Assembly (NCBI GenBank): GCA_947561715.1
Contig: OX387205.1
Coordinates: 9,119,001 to 9,183,000 of the forward strand
DNA from: Ascidia mentula
Lineage: Eukaryota > Chordata > Ascidiacea > Phlebobranchia > Ascidiidae
Direction of reading: 5' to 3'
DNA: 64,000 bases
Shown: piece after piece, positions 22,967 to 35,100 of the stretch
How the letters are laid out: each line of letters starts with the position of its first letter
Numbering within the stretch: the stretch's first letter is position 1
Notes under the pieces: model-generated
What the model saw: the letters and a program-made list of their open reading frames with translations, nothing else
Told to the model about the DNA's origin: nothing
Database searches by the model: none
Made by a program: the position numbers and the translations under genes

Positions 22967-23977
22967 TCAAAGTTTCGACTCCAGCACCAGTTCAACCTCG
23001 CCTTGGTTGTCGCCCACGTTGTAATCAACCCAGTCTCGAGCTATTGGAGCAGACAGCATTGCGTCGGATAAGCCAAAGGCGTCGCACAGCTTAAGAGCGT
23101 ATACGGTGCAATCACCCTGCACGATTCGGCCGTTGCTTCGTTGACCTAAATTTATCAAAACAACGTAATATAGGCATTTTTGACAATGCAAAAAATACTG
23201 TGAGCCCTTATGTATAATGCCAATTGCAAACCGAACGAAAAGGCCGTACAATATGATGATAACGAATGGGTATGCGATCTACACAACGTTCTTTTATTAA
23301 ACGCTATGCTCCATGAAAAGGGTTTTAAATGCCAAACATAGCGTAATTGCAGGTTTCGCACTTGACGTACAAAAGAGTTTTTACTTTAGAAAATTGGTAC
23401 AAATGTTATCCGCCAATTTAAAAGCTAAGAGTTTCAAGTTTAAGGTAAACTTTCATAATCAAACCGAATATCGAAACTATACATCTTCGTTTTCATAAAA
23501 AAAACAAGCAAAAAAAGCATTCCATGCCCAGTTACAATTTTCCAATTGTTTCTGCAGTTGGACTTCTAGTAATTAATTAGTTTCCACAACAATTGTTTTT
23601 TACTCGTTAAACAGTTTTATTTATGCGTTAATTTTGTCCATTAAGTATGGATCTCTGCGTTTTTGGTTATTTTTCTATATTTGCAGAGATAATAGCTATA
23701 TACAGGCGAAATCGATTTTTAAATAACTTTAATAAACTAGCTAACTTTAATCCGAGACACTTTATTTCAAACAGTTCCCCCAAAGGGCTTTGGTATTATA
23801 GTTTAAATTATCAAGTAAGTCTACATTACCAACAGCTTAGCGGTGGCAGGTGTTATCGAAATATAATCTGCGCAGTTGAACGAGGATGGATTTGAGAGAT
23901 GGATCGGTTTCGGGGGAATCTATCACAGCTTTCACCTGTTCACTGATCAGCAGCTCTCCGTAAGCACAAGCGGCTCC
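22967..23977 (-). pseudogene. Duplicated 3' end of acyl-CoA oxidase, broken
   Basis: Two exons correspond to the last two exons of the intact gene at 32,156-39,091. The terminal exon (22,967 to about 23,145) still ends ESKL-stop, but a 2-nt insertion (GCGTATACGG here, GCGTACGG in the intact copy, about 23,098-23,104) shifts frame. The upstream exon (about 23,830-23,977) has lost roughly 48 nt from its middle near 23,850. No other ACOX exon exists on this side, so this is a by-product of the tandem duplication. Confidence 0.88.
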
Positions 23978-25931
23978 CTGAAAACAACAAACGATTTTGA
24001 TTAAATATGACTACATGATGGATTTATAGCACACCTTGCGTATTTAAACCATCGCCTACACCGTCATCAATAATATTGACGTTTAGCAAATATACATGAT
24101 GTAATTTTAGCATTTTGCGCTGACGAGATGAAATCGATCGTGTGGTTACGTCAGCATAAGACCAAACAACAGAAGTCCAGTTATAACAAATTTTCATTAT
24201 AACCACAACATGTGCACCCAACGGAACTAAACTCAATTTCTCCCCCCAGAGTATTAACGTCGTGATCAATGCAAACAGAAAGGCTATAATATCTTTAAAG
24301 CGGTTTAAATAATTAATGCTCGTTGAAGCATGCAATATGTGTATTTGCCATTTTACCTTATTTTTTGATAAACAAATCTTACACTCGTTGAGTTTTGATG
24401 TCGCAATTGCAATCATTAGTGCCTAAAACCCCTTTTTCTTGATGCAAAGCCTCAAAGCAAACAAAGTTGTGCTGACAATGCACCTTGATCAGCATCGTAT
24501 TCTTATGACCGTATCGGTTGCCTCTGAAGGGGTAGAGGGGGCCAAAGCAAAATAAAATATACTTGTCACTATTCAGTCATTGTATTATTTTTATCTATGC
24601 GCTAAATGATGAACTTTGTATAGACTGTCAAAACTGAAATTTCAAGCAACCAGAACGGATATACAGCCGACTTAATAAACGTAAACTGAGCAATGATCAA
24701 ATTTTGGTGAATTCAGGCGGTCCGTGGTAGCGAAATTTCGAAAATTCATTTTCCCACCAAATGAACAAATGAGTTCCAAATTTGGGGGAAAATATTTGGG
24801 ATTTTGTTCGGTTCAGACAGGGAGATAAATTACTTTTCTGTGTGATATTTGTCTTATTATTGAATGGAATTTCTAGAATTTGTTTTTAAATGCACACAGC
24901 TTTCTATGTTCAAAAATATTTTTCCACACGCATGACCTGTGCAAACGAGTAATGTATTCTTCACTTTAAATAAAACTTCTGACCAATCAATCACAATTGA
25001 AAGCTGCCGTTAAATTCCAGAAAATTTTGTTTCGTAAACCTAAGCTGTTCAAGAGGAATCTGTTGCTGACAATGCACAGCGTTTTTCCTTTGTCACCTGC
25101 TGCCCGCCGACAGTTTCAGGTGCAGATGTCCACTCGCCGCTGTAGCGTCGACAGGTCAACGTGAAGGTAATAAATGAGGCCAGGAATAAAGTGAGGCAAA
25201 TAAATGCGCAAATTTTGTACATAAAAGTAATGTTAGTTTGTTGTTGATTCGATACTGTTGTGAACAACCCAGGTTTTACAAAAAATCAGCTTAATTTTAT
25301 ATGCAAAAAAGCATTAATAATCGTTGAAAGCGGCAGACGGGTGTACACACTGTTTCGACCCGTACGTGCCTTTCGGTCAACGTCGATCCGGTGGGAAACC
25401 AACTATGTTGTTTGTTACCCAACTGGACACCAAATGGATGACTGAATGGTAATACAAAGTAAAAATATGTGTACCTTTTTATGTTAAAGCTATAGCCTAG
25501 TGCCACAGTCAACAGCAACACTGATGAAACGTTACAGGTCGAAACAGTGCGTAATACACCTGCAGCTGCCAGTATATAATTTTCTTTTGGCACTATTGAT
25601 CAGGCTCAAAAAGACCAGGTCGTTCTGTGGGTGTAATAGAAATATTTATAAGGTTTGAAACACTTTTAAATATGATTGTTTGTATTTCTATGAGGGCAAA
25701 TGCGCATATCATTATAATAGAGGTGTAGATAGCGCAGTACACTTTTTCGGCCTCATCGGACTTCCCAAGATTATGATGACCGATGGCCAAATTTTTGTGC
25801 ACACAATGTAGGTATAAATTGTTGGATAATAAACCTTTTACTGACAAATTTCTATTTTTTGTAGAAATAAAATTATAAACCATATTTTTTTAAATTCTTT
25901 AAAGTTATCCAGATAACATAATATAGGAAAT
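23978..25931. other. Duplication junction and upstream region of receptor gene 4
   Basis: Unit 1 ends near 24,210 inside what was an ACOX intron and unit 2 begins near 24,243. The promoter-like block recurs at 25,040-25,160, with AAATAAATGCG at 25,198-25,208. An inverted-repeat element with TGTTTCGACCCG and GGTCGAAACAG lies at about 25,327-25,570. Confidence 0.6.
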
Positions 25932-28900
25932 ATGTGCACTAACAATTCATCCATTACACAAGATTACTGTGGATATAAAGATTATGACGAAACACTCAGT
26001 GTAACAACTTCAGTAAGTTTGTGTGTTCAGGTTACAAGGACGGATAAATTATAAATATGTGCGTTTTCTCACCGAAAATGTTGTAATTGAATTCCTTTTG
26101 TTTTAAATACGTTTCCTTTGTTTGTGGAAACGTGTTCGATTACGGGAAAATAACAAAAGAAATTAACACAACGTATTGCAAAGAATTTTTGTTACTTAAA
26201 GTCAATGCGCAAAAAATGTATGAATACGTAGGGCAGCATCAAATATTATATAATATATTTAGACTCAAGCAAATAAATTTAAAAATTAACAAATGTCTTT
26301 TAAACAATATTTTGAAACAAATATTTCTAATATGGCTTTTCTACCTAATGAATAGATTGCAATAAAAACACATTTAGCACAGACATGAACTTAGTTTCAT
26401 TTCAGGCAACCGTTTGCACCCTTGCCATATTGTTGATCTTTGTCATTCTTGTGGGCAACGGAATCATTATCGGCGTAGTGGTGAAATACCCCAAGTTAAG
26501 AACGGCACAGAATATATTCTTCTGTTCATTATCTGTGTCTGACTTTACGCTGGCGTTGACGGTTCTTCCATTCAGCGTAATGCGAGAAATGCTCGGTTAT
26601 TGGCCATTGGGCGCTGCTCTTTGCAAGGTAATATGTTTTGTTTTGACCAAGTATTTGTTATATTTCAAATTCGTCAACAAACTTTAGTGATGTTTGTAAA
26701 GCAACACGTTTTCAGTGGCAATTTCTTTTAATGTTATGTAAGACCTGACAATAGTGCTTTAATTTTAAACAAAATTACAGATGTTTAGTTTCTCTACGTA
26801 TACATAAAATTATTATAATATTTACATCCAGAATTTCTTTTATGTACTATTTAGCCTACATTAAGATTATAGTTATTATTGTAGTTATTATTCATTTCGT
26901 TTGCATAAGCACGGCTAGAATTTATCGAAAGAAAACTCCGAGCGATTTCGCGAATCTTTTCAAATGTTCAATTCAATTTTAAATGTTTCATTCTCAACGC
27001 TTTTGTTTCACACATTTATAATCAAAAGAATTGAGAAAAAAAATTCTGCATTATGTCGTATCAGAATTTTATTTTGCAGTCAGTCAAGAAATAGCGAATA
27101 AAAATCTAACAAATTACAACTTTCTGTCCGAATCAGGTCTACCTTGCAATGGACATATTTCTATGTACGGCCAGTATTTGGAACTTGTGCTTGATCAGCC
27201 TTAACCGGTATTTCGCAATCACAATGGGAAAACGCTACAGGTCAACCATTTCTAAATTGCCGCATAATGAATTGAGAGGACTCTGACATTAGACTCGACG
27301 TAGAAATACTTTTATGTTGCATGTTTTCTTGACACGTGAAATTGTGCGCCCTGGCAAATTGGAAACCGTGCATTTCTTATTGCAGAACGATGTGCACACA
27401 TAAACGTATACTAAAGGTCGTGGTGGTAGGTTGGATTTGGTCTGGGTTCGTTTGTGTCCCTGGATTCGTGTTTTCCTTAGCAGTAGAAGAGGTAAGCGAA
27501 TTACATCAGACAACTTATTCCGATGGTCAGATAACACAATAACTTCATGCGGCGTGAGAGTACGTGTCCTTTCATTAAAACAGATATATAGGATAAAAAA
27601 AAATTCCACTTATTGATTGATCTTTATGTAAATTAAAATAAATGTTTCTTTGTCATAAAATTACTTTTTGTTATTTTTATCTGGATGACTAGATCTTGAC
27701 ATTTTAATTTCAAAGCTAATGAACTAGTCAAAGTTAAATTTATTGCTGATTGTTTTATTACGGAAGGATTCAAAGGTGTGCACGCATTCCAAGGAGACGT
27801 GGTATATTCTCTTCAGTGTTTCTGGATCTTTCTACATACCGTTAGTAATCATGATGGTAGCTTATTGGAGAATTTCGAGACTCTTAAAACAGATGGTCGA
27901 CAACTCAGTGGTACTCAAACTAATTGTATGAATAAAGTGTGGCATCTAAAATCCTCAATGAAATCTTTGATGTTTAATCCCTGGGAAATATCCAACATAT
28001 TTTGAAGCACGCATTAAATAAACCATTGCGTTTCATTAAAATATATTTATGTAAAAATGTGTTAACAAGGAATGGCATTCTTTATTTTTAGATTAAAGCA
28101 GTTACTCTGAGGAGACAAAGACGAATCCAGTTGATGACAGGAATTGTAATGGGCGCTTTTATTATGTGCTGGTTCCCCTTTTTCCAAACTTACGTCATAA
28201 CTTCGCTATGTTCAGTTTGCTGCGTTCACCCAAAGCTATTTAAATTTCTAGAATGGTGAGACATTTCTGTAGCTGAACAGTATCTTAAAATCTGGGTAAA
28301 CCATTCCCTACTTAACACGACTTTCTACACTATGGTAACATAAATTCATAAATATTAACAAAAATAACACCGCATTATCTAAGTTTGGTGTTTGATGAAA
28401 ATTGCACAGATAATCAGTTTTAATGTTGTTCTTGTCGTTCAGGTTTGCCTACTGCAACAGCGCTGTGAACCCATTTATTTACAGCATGGCCAAAAATGAT
28501 TTGCGGCAGTATGTGAAGTTGGTATTTCGCGATAGAACAGATGGACAGACAAATTTGGAGTCTAACATCGGCATAAAACTGCCCGCGGCCCTAAGGGATG
28601 TAGACGAACATTTAAGTTAGTAACTTTTGCGAATTTCTTACAAAAAAGAAAAATGAGTACTGAGTTATTAGTTGCTGAACCTGTCGGGTATATTTCCAAT
28701 GCCAGTAGCGTTCTTTTGACAAAAAATCTGACAACGTAAATTTACATCGGTCGTAAAAAATCACACGCGCCATTAGTCTTTTCGCTGCAGCAACACAATT
28801 TTTTCCTATTTGTGCAGTAAATTTGCTGGTGTTTGATTCGTATAATCCAATTCGTATGAGCGCTTTTAATAAATACTGTTTAATATATCCATCTTGATTA

Positions 28901-30439
28901 AAAACAATTTTTGTTTTTCCCGATTAGATTCTGAAGAATTACGTCAAATGCATAGTTTGAGTAGAACCAAGAGGTTTGTAAAGTTCCCTCCAAAAAGCTG
29001 CAGTAAGGCAAATTCTTCAGGACTTCAAAATATCTGCTCGAAGCGCGTAAGAAACTGGTTAAAATCTAACATGAAAACTTGTAACTAGCTTTCTGCATTC
29101 AACATTAACTGTCTTGTACATGTGATGTATTTTGTGTTAATTTATTGTAAAAAATGGTGACAACTGAGTAACATTATATAGTTCTGTTAAAACAATATAT
29201 TTGCCAAGTTTGAGAATTGCACTGCGATAATTACGTTTGATCGTTGATTATGCAGTCACAATAGTCTATCTTATTATTACAAACAGGTTTAATATTATAT
29301 GTGCAAAAAAAGCCATAATATTGCAAAGCTGCAGACAGGGTGTGTACACGCATATTACATTGAGGTTTAATATTAATATTACACATCAATTTGTCGTCAC
29401 TTCACTTTTTTTGAAATTGTTCAACTGGACCGCATGCGGCCCGCGGGTTGGCCATTACTGATCTTAATAATAATTTTTTGTAGGATCATATGCACAAGTG
29501 CAACAAGTATTTTTTTTAATTGCATTGCAGACAAGAGTTTTGCAGAACAGTGGTGATACTGACAAGATGCAAAATTACTATAATGAGAGCAACAGAATTG
29601 AAGTTTCATTAGTAAACCAAGGTAGCCTACATACAGAATCACCCAATGCCTAAAGGTTTTTCAGAATTATCCAAAATTATCTGAAACTTTGTAAATCAAT
29701 TAAAATACACATCATTAAAAATTTTTAGAATCAGAAGTAAGTTATTATTGTGACATTATAGATATTGTAAGTTAACCGCGTTTATGCCAAAACAAAAATA
29801 TACAAATCCATTTGCAACATGTCGACTTTTTGTTTTTTCTTGCAGTGGTTAAGCTGTCTTTGGTTAAAGAGGAAAAAGGAACAATGAACATTTCACCTTT
29901 ATTACAAAACAAGCACCAGGTTTTTTTTCTTGTTTAATCCATAATTCCCTGTTTCTTTAATAAAAATATCTTGAAGGTGTTCAATCAGGTGATCGGTAAG
30001 GCCGAACATATATTTTCCGTAAGTTATGTAAATGGAGAAAGTCAAATAAGGAAGACGGACGATAGACACGGTAAGTCATATAACCTATAACCAGTATTGT
30101 TTGTTGTTTATATATGAAAAAGAAACAAATTAAGAATGTGGTACAGCAATAATGTTGAAAAGTGACAGACGACTTACAAATGCAAGTGATATGTCAAAAA
30201 TTTATTGCAAAGAGACTTTCCTAAATTATTTGAAAAGTTTATTTCTGTGCAATCTCGTGTATTTTTACAAACGAATGCAACATTATTTACCTGGTACGTA
30301 CTATTTTTTTCAAGATCACATTGTGGCAAGTGCACATGAGTCGGTTAATCGTGAAACATCCAACTACAAAGCGAAACATTTTGAAGATATCGAGGTCAGC
30401 TGTTATCCTCAATCAAGACAAGAAATGACAAGTCTATGA
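25932..30439 (+). CDS. Aminergic GPCR, alpha-2-adrenoceptor-like, receptor gene 4
   Basis: Twelve exons: 25932-26012, 26406-26627, 27137-27240, 27386-27491, 27767-27910, 28092-28255, 28443-28615, 28928-29046, 29531-29621, 29846-29919, 29977-30070, 30315-30439; 1,497 nt, 498 residues plus stop. Same core motifs as the other three: Asp3.32 (AMDIF), NRY, S5.42/S5.46, CWFPFF, NPFIY. Exon 4 is 6 nt shorter than its paralogues, removing two residues from extracellular loop 2 (FVFSLAVEE). The tail keeps all exons and ends MTSL, a PDZ class I-type end like TRL of gene 1. Nearly identical to gene 3 through the core, so it comes from the recent tandem duplication. Exon 10 has a weak donor (gttttt). Confidence 0.92.
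29405..29465. mobile_element. Short hAT-like terminal fragment in receptor gene 4 intron 8
   Basis: GGCCCGCGGGTTGGCCATTA resembles the terminal sequence of Charlie-type hAT elements. The same fragment lies at 20,580-20,630 in gene 3, so it predates the duplication. No partner terminus was found. Confidence 0.4.
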
Positions 30440-32155
30440 GCGTACAAACTCTGCAGTTGTCTGACAAAAACTATCATTGCCCGTTTTAATGCTCAAGTAA
30501 TTTCTTTTAGTTACCAATTACGTGTGTAATCAGCGTATTGAAATTTGCAAGTGCTGATGTACATAATTTCTACACGAAAAATAAAATATGATAAGCAATG
30601 TGGAGCCAATAATATGAATTGTGTATAAAATGCAGACAGATGGCCACTGTTTCGACCTAAAAGGTCTCATCAGTGCAGCTGGTGTGACTTTCAGACGACT
30701 TTGCTGACCAAACGGCCACTTAATAAAGTTACTCATTTCATTTATATGCACTTATTACACAACATCAAGTGAACAAAACAGGAGATACGATTCAGGTGAA
30801 CTTTTGTACACCTACGTGTGCATGTAAAAATCTCATCTCAAGGAAGTATTGCATAGGCCCGGTGTTCCATAAAACTTTAAGAGTACAAACCATTTTATTG
30901 TAAACGAAAATTTCCATCAGTTTTGAAAGCATGGAAATTGAATAGAATATAGTATAGTACAATATACTTGTCAAAAAACGACCGAGAAACTTCCAACGTT
31001 AATACTAAATCATAAATGTATTAGTGTGCAAGGTAATAATACGTGGGGACATCTGTTGTGCACCAAACTATGGGTGTCGATCTGAAGAGCTTTGGAAATG
31101 CAAAAGCTAAACCAATAGTGACGTCGGGCCTGAGTCACAATAAATCATACAAATGAGCATGGTGACAATAATATGATTTCTCTGAGATGCAGATAGAATG
31201 GCGACTGTTTCGATAGTCACACCAAGCTGCACTGAAAAGACATTATAGGTCGAAACTGTGGCAATCTGTCTGCAGCTCAAAGTTAATACTAAAAGTCAAT
31301 AAATAAATAATTACATTTGGTTTGTCTTGCCACCAAAATTGATATTAAACTCTTAACTTAGAAAGGGGGCGATGAGTTCATTTCATTTATGCGCCAATAT
31401 CCCTTTCGTCACTTTAATACCTGGATTAAAATCATGCTATGACAATATTCGGCGTTCAAATCTCTTTTCTTTCTTTGTCATTCACCTGTTCAAAACATGC
31501 ACGTGCGGTTCGGAGATTTATATACCAAGTGTCTGATCAATCCAAATTTGTATCTGCATTGTTTTGTTTGCTTTCGATTTGTTGTTAATAATTATATTTA
31601 TACGCCAGTTTTTTCGTGCGTTGCTCTCTTGGTTATGCGTTTGAACGGGGTTGGTTATTTAAAAGCATACACATACACAGGAAATTATAGATCAAATAAG
31701 AAATGCCCAAAGTTCAGATTTGTTTTATTGTTTGCGCCCGGCGTTGACCATCCTTCCATTCAGTATAATGCGAGAATGGTCGGCTACTAGCTTTGGTTGT
31801 TTTTCCCAGTAAAATCTCTGATGTAATTCTGACTACATAATCTATATCTACGGCAATGATTCACACACAAATTGGGTTATGAATGTATTCGTTCACAACA
31901 AATCAAATATAAACAAAACAATGCAAAGATCAGGCACCTCGCAATTCCGGAACATGACATACATACATGTCTTGGACAGTCGTTTTATAGAACGAAAATT
32001 ATTTGCAATTTGAAACTTAATTGCACAGAGAGATAAACTAAGTAAAATTAACATCTCTTGGTTTTACAACTTACAAGGTTGTTATTTAATCATGTTCTAC
32101 AACTCTAGAAATGCAAAACATATCAGCAAATTTAAATGAAATTACAATAAATAAA
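30440..32155. other. Intergenic between receptor gene 4 and ACOX (convergent)
   Basis: The two genes converge. Two copies of a repeat with CTGTTTCGACC and AAGGTCTCATCAGTGCAGCT lie at about 30,630-30,700 and 31,180-31,280. The ORF at 31,497-31,790 has no domain and is disrupted in the unit 1 copy. Confidence 0.55.
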
Positions 32156-35100
32156 TCAAAGTTTCGACTCCAGCACCGGTTCCACCTCGCCTTGATTGTC
32201 GCCCACGTTGTAATCAACCCAGTCTCGAGCTATTGGAGCAGACAGCATTGCGTCGGATAGGTCAAAGGAGTCGCACAGCTTAAGAGCGTACGGTGCAATG
32301 ACTCTGCATGATTCGGCCGTTGCTTCGTTAACCTGAATTTATCAAAACATACGTAATATTTTTGGACAGCGGATTTGTATGGCGGTAAAAAGTAATTTTG
32401 ACATTGCACAAAATGTTGAGCCCTCATGCAAAATGGCCATTGTAATCCGAGCGGAAAGGCCGTACAATGATGATAACGAATGGGCGTGTTATCCCCACAG
32501 TGCTATTTCATTAAAAGGGTTTTAGATGCCAAATATTCTTATTTTAGGATTTGCATTTGACGTACAAAAGAGTTATTATAGGAAATAGACACAAATGTTA
32601 TCAGCCACTTTAAATGTGTTGTTGGAGCATCTACATCGAGATTGGCTGTAATTGCGCATGGTCATAAAAATGTATTGATCCAAAACAATTTTGTTCGCCA
32701 GCGGGAAGCGTTTTTTTAGCTATGGTTGTATTTAAGAAAAAAATATATAAAACTAAATATTGATCCGACTTTAAACTTTCATTTTCAAACAAAATATGGA
32801 CAATAGACGTCTTCGTTTTCATTAAAACACAAACAAAAAACATTACATGCTTAGTGACATTTTTCCAATGGTTTCTGCAGTTGTACTTCTAGAAATCAAA
32901 TAGTAAAAAAATATTTACCGATAACACGCGAGAGAAATTTTTTGCTCGTTTAACGATTGTTTGTTGTACACAAATATCGTACGGCGCAAGGTGTATTTAT
33001 TGTATCAAGACATAAAGTTGTGATCATAGGCGCCTAGTTTTCATTTTTCCAAGGGGGGCGGCTATATTATGACGTCATAACTTGTTATTATAACGTCATC
33101 AAGTATCGAAAAACTGTGTTTAAATTTCAATGCATGAAGCGTATTAGCCAAAAGGGTGGCGTTAACGATGAACACACGAGATCTGTCTAGGACACAACCA
33201 ATAAGTACCTGTTGGCATATTCCACTGCGAGACTGACGTTGCAACAACCGATGTCAGTTACGCAAGCGAAACTAGGTCAACATATTTTGTGTACGTCGTG
33301 TAAGAAGCATATTGTTTTTAGGTCTTTTTTCTTCGAACGTTACAAATGCGACGAGTTACATAGTGCGGACAGACGCGCGTAATAGCCACTCGTTGTTTTT
33401 TTGAAAACCTGGGAGGGGGAGCGCCATCCCTCCTGCCCCCCCGGACTAGGCGCCTATACTTGTGATAGATTAAGAGACACGGCTGTTTTGGGGTACTTTC
33501 AGTATCAAATTTATTTATGTAATAATTTTGTCCATTCATGTATGGCTTTCTTCGTGTTTAGGCATTTTTCTATATTTGCAAAAACTGATGATAGCTACAT
33601 GCGGGCGAAATCGATTTTTAAAATACTTTAATAAACTAGCTAAATTCATTCCGAGACATTTTGTTTCAAACAGTTTCCCCAAAGGGCTTTGGTATTATAG
33701 TTTACATTACCAAGCAAGTCTACATACCAGCTTAGCGGTCGCAGGTGTTATCATTTCGTTGGCACCGAACCAACCGAGATCAGCAAGTACAGCGTCAAGC
33801 AAATATAATCTACGTAGTTGGACGAGGATGGGTTTGAGTGATGGATCGGTTTCGGGGGAATCTATCACAGCTTTCACCTGTTCACTGATCAGCAGCTCTC
33901 CGTAGGCGTAAGCGGCTCCCTGAAAACAACAAACGATTTTGATCGAATATGACTGGATTTCTAGCATATCCCGTATATTTAAACCATCGCCTACACCGGC
34001 ATCAATAATGTGGATTGACGTATCGCAGTATACATGACGTAATTTCTGTATTGCGCGCGGACGAGATAAAATCGATCGTGTGGTTACGTCAGCATAAGAC
34101 TAAGAGGCGGAAGTGCAGCTATAACAAATTTCCATTGTAACCACAACACAATTTTAATCCATGCGGCATCGAAAAGCAGCGTGCTTATTTTGTGGTCAAA
34201 GGTGATGATGCAACCCTGCCGAAAAGATTCGATTCTCCAATAGATTTTCAATTATGTTTCACCTGCACCAAATCGCTCTCTTTCAGCATCCAGGTTTCAA
34301 ACAAACCGGCTTTCCCTGCTTGCATTAACTTAATAGCAAGTTCCGAGAACATAGTTGTCTCCCGTGCTTCCAGGAGAAAATGCAGATACTCGTCGTTGTT
34401 TAAATCTACCAAATAAATGACGCGGATGTTACGTCATCAGTAGATAATGACAACACGAAAGTGAATGGGAGGTTTACCTTCGGGTACTGGCGTCAGTTGC
34501 TTGGGACGAAACATTCCTAGTTTTTCCTTTGCAACTTTCTAACAAAATAAAATACAGTTGTTGGTTTCAATGCTTTGTGTCGCAATATCCTTTTACTTAG
34601 TTACTTCTAAAATGCTAATTTGCCGAGTTTGCGACGTTACAAAAGTCTTTTTAGACCAGTGCTACTCAAACATTCTAATGCAGGGTATCGGCGGGGCCTT
34701 TTGCAAAAGCGCGTGTGCCTGCATAACTTATGGAGGGAAATTCCATTGAGCTGTAAATCTTGGAAAACAGCTACTTCTGGTAATATCGTTGCATATTCAC
34801 ACAATCCGGTATCAGTTACAAGAAACACTTATTCCCAAAAAAGTGTGTTTGTTTATGTAGAATTTATGTTGAGCTGATGAAAAATATTTAATGGTCGCGT
34901 AACGGCAGTCGGCTACTTTAAGTACCGATACTGGTACATGTACCACAATTTGAGTAGCACTGTCTTATACAAATCTCAGAAATTCGTGGTAACAATTAAC
35001 GAGTCGTATATTGTTTTCCGACACACTGCTAACTGTTTAATGTTCCAAGTTTAACAGCAGCATTCTCAGTAACTAACCAGGATAAATTGGCACCCGCTCA

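Larger units (their letters stand above)
15530..24210 (+). repeat. Tandem segmental duplication, unit 1 (receptor 3 + ACOX fragment)
   Basis: Collinear with about 24,243-34,150: upstream block, all receptor exons and introns, 3' flank and the two terminal acyl-CoA oxidase exons with their intron. Homology ends on the right near AACCACAACA (24,200 here, 34,145 in unit 2), inside an ACOX intron. Unit 2 starts about 30 bp after unit 1 ends. Unit 2 contains a 0.43-kb element (33,026-33,457) that unit 1 lacks. Confidence 0.88.
24243..34150 (+). repeat. Tandem segmental duplication, unit 2 (receptor 4 + real ACOX 3' end)
   Basis: Second copy of the roughly 9-kb unit; its ACOX part is the functional 3' end. 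See unit 1 for the evidence of collinearity and boundaries. Confidence 0.88.

Noticed and set aside
24024..24416. 130-codon minus-strand ORF
   Set aside because: It spans the junction between duplication units and reads through former ACOX intron and upstream DNA; its counterparts in both units are not open.
31497..31790. 97-codon plus-strand ORF
   Set aside because: The unit 1 copy of this region carries stops and indels in all frames; no domain.
33062..33539. Minus ORFs inside the ATAGGCGCC element
   Set aside because: Short, no transposase motif; treated as chance ORFs in a non-autonomous element.
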